Assembly (NCBI GenBank): GCA_031285215.1
Contig: JAITWQ010000004.1
Location: 1-5,014, forward strand
From: Syntrophobacterales bacterium
GTDB taxonomy: Bacteria > Desulfobacterota > Syntrophia > Syntrophales > JAAYKM01
Direction of reading: 5' to 3'
Length of the DNA: 5,014 nt
The notes beneath the pieces are model-generated. The model was given only the letters and a program-made list of their open reading frames with translations. It was not told where the DNA came from and did no database searches. Below are positions 1 to 4,796 of the stretch, one piece after another; position 1 is the first letter of the stretch; each line of letters opens with the position of its first letter. The translations under genes were made by a program, and so were the position numbers.

Positions 1-4
1 GAGC

Positions 5-48
5 ACTTAACACACGGTTAAGTCGGGCGACTTAACTGTGGGTTAAGT
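5..48. repeat. Four-armed alternating palindromic array (ACTTAAC / GTTAAGT)
   Basis: Four perfect 7-bp arms alternate in orientation: ACTTAAC at 5-11, GTTAAGT at 17-23, ACTTAAC at 30-36 and GTTAAGT at 42-48. Each outer pair forms a 7-5-7 inverted repeat. The middle two arms form an 8-bp perfect stem (17-24 with 29-36) around the loop GGGC. The offsets are 12, 13 and 12 bp, so the two palindromes repeat every 25 bp. No T-tract follows on either strand, so it is not a simple intrinsic terminator. It could be tandem operators for a dimeric DNA-binding protein, or binding sites at an element end. No regulator gene is visible next to it, and the window starts 4 bp to its left, so more copies may lie outside. 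Confidence 0.75.
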
Positions 49-170
49 AGCAAAAAGTTTGGGAGTTTGACATGAAGGAAAGGGTTTATACGTTGCTATT
101 CTTAGCTTTATAGAAAAAGAAGATTTTACGAATGAGATAAACCTAGTAAATATCGAGCTTTATAAAGATT
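49..170. other. AT-rich non-coding stretch left of the attachment site
   Basis: No supportable gene is seen on either strand. A reading frame stays open on the + strand from 71 through the tRNA remnant to a stop at 302-304, but it has no ATG, GTG or TTG start before the terminator and runs antisense through the tRNA piece, so I do not call it. The 9-mer AGCTTTATA occurs at 104-112 and 156-164, which may be chance in AT-rich DNA. The stretch is either chromosomal DNA downstream of the original tRNA-Gly gene or the arm of a neighbouring element. Confidence 0.4.
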
Positions 171-187
171 GGAGTAAATATGGAGTA
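171..187 (+). repeat. GGAGTA box pair, left of the attachment core
   Basis: GGAGTA occurs at 171-176 and again at 182-187, an 11-bp spacing or about one helical turn. The 17-bp unit matches the unit at 413-429 at 15 of 17 positions, with the same orientation and spacing. Paired short direct repeats on both sides of a core are the usual form of arm-type sites bound by the N-terminal domain of tyrosine integrases. That assignment is inferred from position and spacing only. Confidence 0.6.
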
Positions 188-228
188 AAAAAACAAAAGG
201 GTTTAGGAAGAAAACCTCCTAAACCCTT
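187..228 (-). terminator. Intrinsic terminator downstream of tRNA-Gly remnant
   Basis: A perfect 12-bp stem (197-208 with 217-228, AAGGGTTTAGGA and its complement) encloses an 8-nt loop. Read on the minus strand it is followed by TTG and seven T residues (196 down to 187), a textbook Rho-independent terminator. It lies 8 nt beyond the encoded CCA of the tRNA fragment and faces the same way, so it would have ended the transcript of the original tRNA-Gly gene or was carried by the attachment site. The + strand side has no comparable T-run. Confidence 0.85.
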
Positions 229-236
229 GGTATTTC

Positions 237-283
237 TGGAGCGGAAGAAGGGATTTGAACCCTCGACCCCAACCTTGGCAAGG
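237..283 (-). tRNA. 3' fragment of tRNA-Gly(GCC): candidate attachment-site core
   Basis: Read on the minus strand this is the 3' half of a glycine tRNA. It runs from the anticodon loop (CC TTGCCAA GG, anticodon GCC at 279-277) through the variable region and the T arm (GAGGG, loop TTCAAAT, CCCTT). The acceptor strand CTTCCGC, discriminator T and encoded CCA (239-237) follow. U as discriminator with anticodon GCC is the bacterial tRNA-Gly pattern. The 5' half (acceptor GCGGAAG, D arm) is absent. Beyond 283 the sequence becomes unrelated AT-rich DNA and the third anticodon-stem pair is lost. It is therefore not a functional tRNA but the duplicated 3' end left by integration into a tRNA-Gly gene, with the intact copy expected at the far end of the element. 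The integrase starting at 445 fits this reading. Confidence 0.88.
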
Positions 284-397
284 ATATATGACGTTATTTT
301 CTAGTCTATCTCCATAGCATGTATTATAGCTCATTCTTAGTTTTAGTAAGTATTTATGCCAATGTTTCAAAATTGCATTTATCCTTAGAATACCCTC
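284..397. other. AT-rich integrase leader region
   Basis: This 114-bp stretch between the tRNA remnant and the integrase promoter has no open frame of note and no strong hairpin. It is the likely P-arm of the recombination site, where integrase, excisionase or a DNA-bending host factor such as IHF could bind. No specific site can be assigned by eye. The 13-mer ATTCTTAGTTTTA at 333-345 resembles ATTCTTAGCTTTA at 98-110 on the other side of the core (12 of 13). Confidence 0.4.
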
Positions 398-406
398 TGA
401 TATAAT
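398..406 (+). promoter_or_regulatory. Extended -10 promoter of the integrase gene
   Basis: TGATATAAT gives a consensus TATAAT hexamer (401-406) preceded by the extended -10 TG dinucleotide. The -35 at 17-bp spacing (TTTATC, 378-383) is weak, matching 3 of 6, as is common when an extended -10 is present. Transcription would start about 412-414, just at the GGAGTA pair, leaving a leader of roughly 32 nt to the ATG at 445. Confidence 0.65.
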
Positions 407-412
407 GTTCCC

Positions 413-429
413 GGAGTATATACGGAGTA
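413..429 (+). repeat. GGAGTA box pair at the integrase transcription start
   Basis: GGAGTA at 413-418 and 424-429 has the same 11-bp spacing as the pair at 171-187. It sits directly downstream of the -10 box and before the Shine-Dalgarno GGAGG (431-435). A protein bound here would block promoter clearance, so if these are integrase arm sites the integrase would repress itself. Confidence 0.6.
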
Positions 430-444
430 CGGAGGAAAATCACA

Positions 445-1734
445 ATGCCGCAGGATAAGGTTAAGTTTACTCAAACAAATATACAATCCTTGCAGCCATC
501 TCAGAAGCGCCAAGTTTTTCGTGACCTAACTATACTCGGCTTGGTTCTCTTTGTCGAACCTTCCGGCAAGAAAACTTGGTATGTCGATTACAAGCGCCCT
601 AATGGGAAACGTACATATCATAAAATTGGCTCTGCGGAAATATTGACCGTAACGCAGGCGCGAGACCTTGGGAAAGAATTCTTGGCGTCCGTGACTATGG
701 GGCATGATCCACTGGAAGAAAAAGAAACACGAAAAGAGGTAGAAAAGGACGTACTGACCCTAAAACAGCTCATCGCTGATTATTATTATTCTTGGGTTCT
801 CGATAATCGCAAAGCTGGAAAAGAAACACTCGATATACTAGCTCGCATTTTTGGAGATTTCATGGATTTGCCCGTGGAAGAAATTTCTCTATTGAAAATC
901 GAGCAGTGGAGAGCAGAACGGCGCAAGCAAAAAAATACGAAGGGAAGTACCCTCAACCGTTATGTGGTGGCGCTAAAAGCACTTATCAACTGGGCCGTCA
1001 AACGCGGAATCATTGAGAATAATCCGATAGCCAAGCTGGAACCTCTCCCTGAAAAAGATTCCAAACAAAGCGTTCGATTTTTGACGACTGAGGAACGAGA
1101 GCGACTTATGTCAGCGTTAGATGAGCGTGAGGATCGAATACGCCAAGAACGTGAAAACCACAATTTGTGGTTACAACAGCGAAATTTGCCCTTGGTTCCA
1201 GATTTGAAAGATGCTCCGTTCGCCGATTATTTCAAGCCCATGATTCTCCTGTGTCTCAACACAGGAGCACGGCGTAACGCAATCTTCTCATTGCGTTGGG
1301 AAGACATTGACTTTGAAGGGCGTAGAATGACGTTACGTGCCGATGCCGCTAAACCAAGACATGCCAAAGATCAATATATTCCTATGAACAAGACCGTTTA
1401 TAACATCCTATCTTTGTGGAAACAGCAATGCGTTGATACTTCTCCAGGATTGTTTGTATTTCCTTCTCCAAAAACGAATGGGAAACTTGATAATTGCGGA
1501 ACGGCTTGGGATAATCTGTTAAAAAAGGCCAATATACAAAATTTCAGGTGGCATGATATGCGTCATGACTTTGCTTCTCAGCTAGTCATGAATGGAGTTG
1601 ACCTGAATACAGTACGCGATTTATTAGGACACGCTGACTTGAAAATGACTCTGCGTTATGCGCATCTGGCCCCGCAAGTAACTCAAAGGGCTGTTGAAAC
1701 GCTGGATTTTCTTCTAGGTGAATCGGCATCGTAA
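445..1734 (+). CDS. int: Tyrosine site-specific integrase, DUF4102/P4-like family
   Basis: This cytoplasmic recombinase would cut and rejoin the element's attachment site with the tRNA-Gly 3' end. At 429 aa it has full family length. Residues about 8-95 form the N-terminal arm-DNA-binding domain (DUF4102 type: GLVLFVEPSGKKTWYVDY, IGSAEILTVTQARDLGKEFL, then the GHDP motif). Residues about 103-190 are the SAM-like core-binding domain. The catalytic domain follows with Arg276 in TGAR, a candidate beta-hairpin Lys303, His370 and Arg373 in HDMRH, His396 in LLGH, and nucleophile Tyr405 in RYAHL. All key residues are present, so it is probably active. The glutamate often found three residues after the first arginine is Ala279. 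GGAGG lies 9 nt before the ATG. The gene points away from the tRNA remnant at 237-283. No excisionase gene is visible next to it. Confidence 0.95.
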   Translation: MPQDKVKFTQTNIQSLQPSQKRQVFRDLTILGLVLFVEPSGKKTWYVDYKRPNGKRTYHKIGSAEILTVTQARDLGKEFLASVTMGHDPLEEKETRKEVEKDVLTLKQLIADYYYSWVLDNRKAGKETLDILARIFGDFMDLPVEEISLLKIEQWRAERRKQKNTKGSTLNRYVVALKALINWAVKRGIIENNPIAKLEPLPEKDSKQSVRFLTTEERERLMSALDEREDRIRQERENHNLWLQQRNLPLVPDLKDAPFADYFKPMILLCLNTGARRNAIFSLRWEDIDFEGRRMTLRADAAKPRHAKDQYIPMNKTVYNILSLWKQQCVDTSPGLFVFPSPKTNGKLDNCGTAWDNLLKKANIQNFRWHDMRHDFASQLVMNGVDLNTVRDLLGHADLKMTLRYAHLAPQVTQRAVETLDFLLGESAS

Positions 1735-1821
1735 AAAATTTCTCAAAGGTTTCGGCAAGAATAATATTCACCATTCGCCATCATGTTTCCTGCAATCTCA
1801 ATTTTGCCCCGCGATTCACCT
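1716..1821. repeat. 10-bp inverted repeat spanning the integrase/toxin gap
   Basis: AGGTGAATCG (1716-1725, the last codons of the integrase) is perfectly complementary to CGATTCACCT (1812-1821). The arms are separated by 86 bp. A further ATTCACC lies between them near 1767. The right arm covers the -35 element of the next promoter. The size is too small for an insertion sequence. It may be a regulatory loop, a site pair, or coincidence. Confidence 0.5.
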
Positions 1822-1843
1822 CTGGCCTTGGCAGTGGTATATT
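1815..1843 (+). promoter_or_regulatory. Promoter of the PIN toxin module
   Basis: The -35 hexamer TTCACC (1815-1820, 4 of 6) is followed after 17 bp by TATATT (1838-1843) with an upstream TG at 1835-1836, an extended -10. Start of transcription is expected near 1850, giving a leader of about 29 nt to the TTG start at 1879. This suggests the module is transcribed independently of the integrase. Confidence 0.55.
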
Positions 1844-1878
1844 AGTTTTACCGAAGGGAGCGAAAGGCGAGGATTTAA

Positions 1879-2373
1879 TTGAGAGCAACCGTTTATATTG
1901 AAACGACCATACCGAGTTATCTAACAGCTATTCCCTCACGTGACATTTTTCAGCTTGTCCGTCAAAGCATAACTCGACAATGGTGGGAAACTAAGCGGCA
2001 AGACTATGATATTGTTACAAGCGATTTCACAGTAACCGAATGCAAAAAAGGTGACCCGGCAGCAGCCGAAAGACGTACAAACTGTATTAGAGGAATCCCG
2101 TTATTGAGAATCACTGATGACATATACTCATTATCAAATAGCTACATGGAATTACTTTCAATCCCAAATGACAGTAAAATTGATACGTTGCACCTTGCAA
2201 TATGCGTTGCAAATCAAATTGACTATCTTTTGACATGGAATTGTAAACACCTTGGGCCGGTTACTATGCAAAGGATACAGATATATAATGACAGACGCGA
2301 CCTGTTTGTTCCAATTTTAGCAACACCGGAAGCATTTTTTGATGAAAGGGAGTTTAATCATGAACTATTTTGA
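1879..2373 (+). CDS. PIN-domain toxin, VapC-like ribonuclease
   Basis: This 164-aa protein shows the PIN-domain pattern of a VapC-like branch. It has an N-terminal strand and motif VYIETTIPSYLTA (residues 5-17, acidic Glu8) and ITRQWWE (31-37). The second acidic position is Glu54 in TVTEC, the third Asp102 in IDTLHLAI, and YLLTWNCKHL (116-125) carries the fourth conserved region. PIN toxins are Mg-dependent RNases that cut tRNA, rRNA or mRNA; the target here is unknown. The start is TTG with GAGG 6 nt upstream. No ATG fits, because the family's N-terminal strand begins right after this codon. Its 3' end overlaps the next gene by 14 bp, indicating translational coupling with a likely antitoxin. 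The order is toxin first, unlike classical vapBC. Confidence 0.85.
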   Translation: MRATVYIETTIPSYLTAIPSRDIFQLVRQSITRQWWETKRQDYDIVTSDFTVTECKKGDPAAAERRTNCIRGIPLLRITDDIYSLSNSYMELLSIPNDSKIDTLHLAICVANQIDYLLTWNCKHLGPVTMQRIQIYNDRRDLFVPILATPEAFFDEREFNHELF

Positions 2374-2608
2374 AGAAGATTCCATAATTACAGAAGTAAG
2401 AAAGAACCGCGCTGAACTCCTGACAGAGTTTAACGGTGATACAAAAAAACTTATCGAATATCTTATCTCTCAAGAATCCGCTATGGAAGCCGCTGGATGG
2501 CGATATGAAACCGAAGCGGAATTTGAAGCCCGTAAGACATTGCATAGGCAAAAGCAGGAAACAGAATGTAATAGAATCGAAAGCCTACTAAACAAATCGT
2601 TAGCCTAA
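2360..2608 (+). CDS. Putative antitoxin partner of the PIN toxin
   Basis: An 82-aa, highly charged and probably helical protein begins MNYFEEDSIITEVRKNRAEL. This N-terminal pattern (acidic stretch, then EVRxxRAEL and a glycine-aspartate turn, here FNGD) is typical of the small proteins found directly after this group of PIN genes. I chose the ATG at 2360 because AAAGGGAG lies 7-8 nt upstream and it overlaps the toxin stop, as expected for a coupled pair. An ATG 21 bp upstream in the same frame has no good ribosome site. It probably binds and inhibits the toxin. No classical DNA-binding motif (AbrB, RHH or HTH) is evident, so autoregulation is uncertain. The antitoxin role is inferred from position and size. 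Confidence 0.72.
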   Translation: MNYFEEDSIITEVRKNRAELLTEFNGDTKKLIEYLISQESAMEAAGWRYETEAEFEARKTLHRQKQETECNRIESLLNKSLA

Positions 2609-2683
2609 CGGGTTCAACAAAACCTCCAGATAGTTACGCAGTATTCTATAAACACCTAATTTACTGGTATACGTATGCCGTTA

Positions 2684-2926
2684 CTAGAAATCCCCTTCCA
2701 AACGCTTGGCGTTAATGCTGTCGGGAGGATATCCTAAAGTCAATTTCACCCAGGCCGCAAGATAATTCCAGTCGTCTTCGCTTAACACACATTCTGAATC
2801 GTTCTCAATATTACGCAGGTACGCCCCGATTTGGGAATTATTTTCCATCATGCGCAAAACAAAGGTCTTTGCGTCTTCGCTTGAATCCTGAATTTGCTCC
2901 AATGTCAGATTTGTTTCCATCAGCAT
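2684..2926 (-). CDS. Hypothetical 80-aa acidic protein, third gene of the AbiE operon
   Basis: I do not recognise this protein. It begins MLMETNLTLEQIQDSSEDAK and is rich in Asp and Glu. Residues about 8-45 look helical and SEDDWNYLAAWVKLTLGY (49-66) forms a second amphipathic segment. There is no signal peptide or membrane segment. The start at 2926 has AAGGTG 7 nt upstream, a good ribosome site, and lies 30 bp after the AbiEii stop on the same strand, so it is probably co-transcribed. Possible roles are an accessory modulator of the toxin or antitoxin, a solo antitoxin-like protein, or an unrelated passenger. The reading frame is supported by its ribosome site, spacing and full openness between neighbours. 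No function can be assigned. Confidence 0.7.
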   Translation of the reverse strand: MLMETNLTLEQIQDSSEDAKTFVLRMMENNSQIGAYLRNIENDSECVLSEDDWNYLAAWVKLTLGYPPDSINAKRLEGDF

Positions 2927-2956
2927 CTTTTTTCACCTTCTGCATTATAACCCCGG

Positions 2957-3889
2957 CTAAACACTTAAAACCCTTTTGAGCTGCTCAAACTGGTTTTGAT
3001 GTTTTTTCGGCGATACTTCTCGTAATTTGCGGATGATTTGCAGTTTCCAGAGAATGGCCTGAAGTTTTTGCGCGTTCTCTATGTCAAGCAATTCCCAATC
3101 AGGATTGCCTTCCTTGAAAGACAACAAAAAAGCACGGTCAGAATCATTCAATATTCCAGGCAATGAGATAAAGAGTTTTTCTCGCGTTTCAAGATAATCC
3201 TCGTATGTGAAAGGAATTGCGCACATTCCCGAAAATTGGTTATCAAACGCTTCCCGCATGTCGTACCTGTTGGGTGAGAGTAGTTCGTGGATCGGTCTAT
3301 TGTGGCTTATCAGGCATATGATAAAGCCGGATATTATCGGCTTGTTGAACCCATTTTCCAACAAAAGGGGGGCCATATCGAATAAATCTCGTGGATGTTG
3401 CCGGTCTAACGCGGCGCACATTTTACCTCCGTATAGTTCTTCGCTTGATATTACAGGCATTTCAACATATTGCTCTAACAATTCTTGAGCGCCTGGATGA
3501 ATCGGCATTGTACGAAGCGGGAAAACGTGTCCCCTCATGGTAGTGTTTACCTCGATTTTGGCAGTCGCTTGCGGTGTGCGGCATGATAACTTATATTCAA
3601 GAGATGGAGGCCTATCTTTGGGGAAATTTATACTTGGCAAGCGTTTTGTCAAATCACTTTTTATGGTGTCCAATGAAGACGCAATAGCGCCGAGAGCTTC
3701 ATTACGTTCAGTAAAATGCGGGTAACATAAGTCTATGTCTACAGATAAGCGCGGTAAGCCTCGCTCGAATAGGTTAATAGCGGTTCCTCCCTTCAACGCG
3801 AAAGTACCTTCTCTCGCCACAGATGGGAGAATCCTTAACACGAGGCGAAGCTGGCTCAAATATACTTCGTCGAACGGTATCACTCCCAT
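2957..3889 (-). CDS. abiEii: AbiEii-type nucleotidyltransferase toxin
   Basis: This 310-aa protein is the toxin of a type IV toxin-antitoxin / abortive-infection system of the DUF1814 nucleotidyltransferase family. Motif I is seen as FALKGGTAINLFERGLPRLS (30-49) followed by VDID (Asp51, Asp53), the metal-binding DxD after the GG[ST] loop. Motif II is KIEVN (111-115, Glu113). The AbiEii signature KxxAxxxRxxxRDxxD is complete as Lys156, Ala159, Arg163, Arg167, Asp168 and Asp171. The remainder is the helical C-terminal domain. Family members use GTP or another NTP to modify a target (tRNA for some relatives) and halt growth, which can abort phage infection. All motifs are intact, so it should be active. 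Its ATG overlaps the end of abiEi by 10 bp (3880-3889), indicating coupling; GGGAG lies about 10 nt upstream. Confidence 0.93.
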   Translation of the reverse strand: MGVIPFDEVYLSQLRLVLRILPSVAREGTFALKGGTAINLFERGLPRLSVDIDLCYPHFTERNEALGAIASSLDTIKSDLTKRLPSINFPKDRPPSLEYKLSCRTPQATAKIEVNTTMRGHVFPLRTMPIHPGAQELLEQYVEMPVISSEELYGGKMCAALDRQHPRDLFDMAPLLLENGFNKPIISGFIICLISHNRPIHELLSPNRYDMREAFDNQFSGMCAIPFTYEDYLETREKLFISLPGILNDSDRAFLLSFKEGNPDWELLDIENAQKLQAILWKLQIIRKLREVSPKKHQNQFEQLKRVLSV

Positions 3890-4656
3890 AAGCTACTCAA
3901 CTCCCTTGGAATTATCAAACTGTAATCTTCAATATAAACGCCGTTTTGAGCAAGGCTGCGTATACCTCTACCAAGGTCGATGTTTTTATCAAGATACCTC
4001 GCCCACGAATGCCCAGCTTTGTCGGCGAAAAGCGAAAAGACACGCTTAACCTTGATGGAACCACAGAGGCTTAACAGTTCATTCAGTATTTGAGGCCGCA
4101 ATGTCGTCAGGTTTTCCATAAGATGATATGCTTCGATGTATCCCACTTTTTTGGGTGTAAGATACAGGGTTTCAAGCATGGCGCGTTCCGGGGAGGATAC
4201 ACGTAGCGTAAATGTTTTGTGCGGAATGTCTGATAAGCCAAGCGCGTCGTTAGGCAAAAAGCTGGTGTAAGATAATTTGAGGTTTTTACAGCATGGAGTT
4301 CGCGAAACCCACATCGGCAAATCGCGCTTTCGGCTTGAGAACAGGAAAATATCGTCCTCACCTGCCGTGCGTAAAAAATGTGAGTAGCCTGCTAAAGTCA
4401 GAGCAGTTCTAGCGCCGACATGGATGGGCATATCCAGTTGTGCTTGAAGCCCATGTACGATACCCTGCCAGTCTAATTCGTCACCGGGCCAAATATAAGC
4501 GCCATGGCCGACATTTTCGAGCCATCCGCTTCGCGCGTAATATTGTTGCAGGTTTCGCGAAATACCAGACTTGGCGAGGTATGCCGAAAGTAGAGGAGTG
4601 CCAGGTATCCTCATTCGAGTTAGCAATTTCAATTTTTGGTCTATATTATTAGCCAT
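3880..4656 (-). CDS. abiEi: AbiEi-type antitoxin and transcriptional repressor
   Basis: This 258-aa protein is the AbiEi partner of the downstream AbiEii toxin. An N-terminal winged helix-turn-helix (about 5-60, including ISRNLQQYYARSGWLENVGH and GAYIW) should bind the operon's promoter. The middle holds a conserved region (DWQGIVHGLQAQLDMPIHVG, 62-81, and SSPERAMLETL, 154-164). The C-terminal AbiEi_3-like domain VKRVFSLFADKAGHSW (203-218) to DLGRGIRSLAQNGVYIEDY (227-245) is the antitoxin part. Known AbiEi proteins neutralise the toxin without a stable complex (type IV) and repress their own promoter. The gene heads the operon abiEi-abiEii-80 aa. The ATG has no evident Shine-Dalgarno (AAAATAACAAC precedes it), but the family N-terminus starts here, and a later start would damage the HTH. 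Confidence 0.92.
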   Translation of the reverse strand: MANNIDQKLKLLTRMRIPGTPLLSAYLAKSGISRNLQQYYARSGWLENVGHGAYIWPGDELDWQGIVHGLQAQLDMPIHVGARTALTLAGYSHFLRTAGEDDIFLFSSRKRDLPMWVSRTPCCKNLKLSYTSFLPNDALGLSDIPHKTFTLRVSSPERAMLETLYLTPKKVGYIEAYHLMENLTTLRPQILNELLSLCGSIKVKRVFSLFADKAGHSWARYLDKNIDLGRGIRSLAQNGVYIEDYSLIIPRELSSLWE

Positions 4657-4662
4657 GTTGTT

Positions 4663-4701
4663 ATTTTACTACAATATATGAAATATGCTAGATTTCGTCT
4701 T
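4663..4701 (-). promoter_or_regulatory. Probable abiE operon promoter
   Basis: Two overlapping -10 candidates lie on the minus strand: TATATT (4678-4673) with a weak AAGACG -35 at 17 bp (4701-4696), and TAAAAT (4668-4663) only 6 nt before the ATG. Use of the second would give a leaderless or nearly leaderless mRNA, consistent with the missing Shine-Dalgarno. Neither is a strong consensus, so the choice is open. Confidence 0.4.
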
Positions 4702-4753
4702 TACCATCGACACAAAGAAAAGCCACAGAGTTAACCGAGAATACCCGCTACAA

Positions 4754-4796
4754 GAACAGAATCGCTCTGTTCAGTCTACCAAATATCCCTCTGTTC
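4754..4796. repeat. GAACAGA/TCTGTTC boxes upstream of abiEi, possible operator
   Basis: A perfect 7-5-7 inverted repeat GAACAGA (4754-4760) / TCTGTTC (4766-4772) is followed by a third copy TCTGTTC (4790-4796), offset 24 bp from the second. The set straddles the stop codon of the right-hand gene and lies about 100-140 bp upstream of abiEi. No T-tract follows on the minus strand, so it is not an intrinsic terminator. AbiEi proteins are known to bind inverted repeats at their own promoters; these boxes are candidates, though they are farther from the -10 than usual. Confidence 0.5.

Noticed and set aside
72..113. 13-codon ATG frame at the left end
   Set aside because: Too short, no conserved context and no convincing ribosome site.
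71..304. Open + strand frame running through the terminator and the tRNA remnant (contains GFEPSTPTLAR)
   Set aside because: It has no ATG, GTG or TTG start in its first half, and its second half is only the antisense of a tRNA, a well-known source of spurious proteins of this type.
98..345. Near-identical 13-mers (ATTCTTAG[C/T]TTTA) at 98-110 and 333-345 flanking the core
   Set aside because: The sequence is AT-rich and the spacing differs from that of the GGAGTA pairs. A chance match cannot be excluded, so it is not called as a binding site.
960..1163. Minus-strand frame inside the integrase gene
   Set aside because: It is a shadow of a well-supported conserved gene, with serine/arginine-rich low-information content.
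1586..1774. Minus-strand 62-codon frame across the integrase end
   Set aside because: It overlaps the catalytic part of the integrase and has no family resemblance.
2666..2679. Imperfect palindrome GGTAT-ACGT-ATGCC between the convergent operons
   Set aside because: The stem is only 5 bp with a wobble pair and there is no T-tract, so it is not supported as a terminator.
3207..4049. Several + strand frames opposite abiEii and abiEi
   Set aside because: They lie antisense to two genes with complete family motifs and show no domain pattern.
4107..4361. Second minus-strand frame within abiEi
   Set aside because: It is an out-of-frame shadow of abiEi, which carries recognisable domains over the whole segment.
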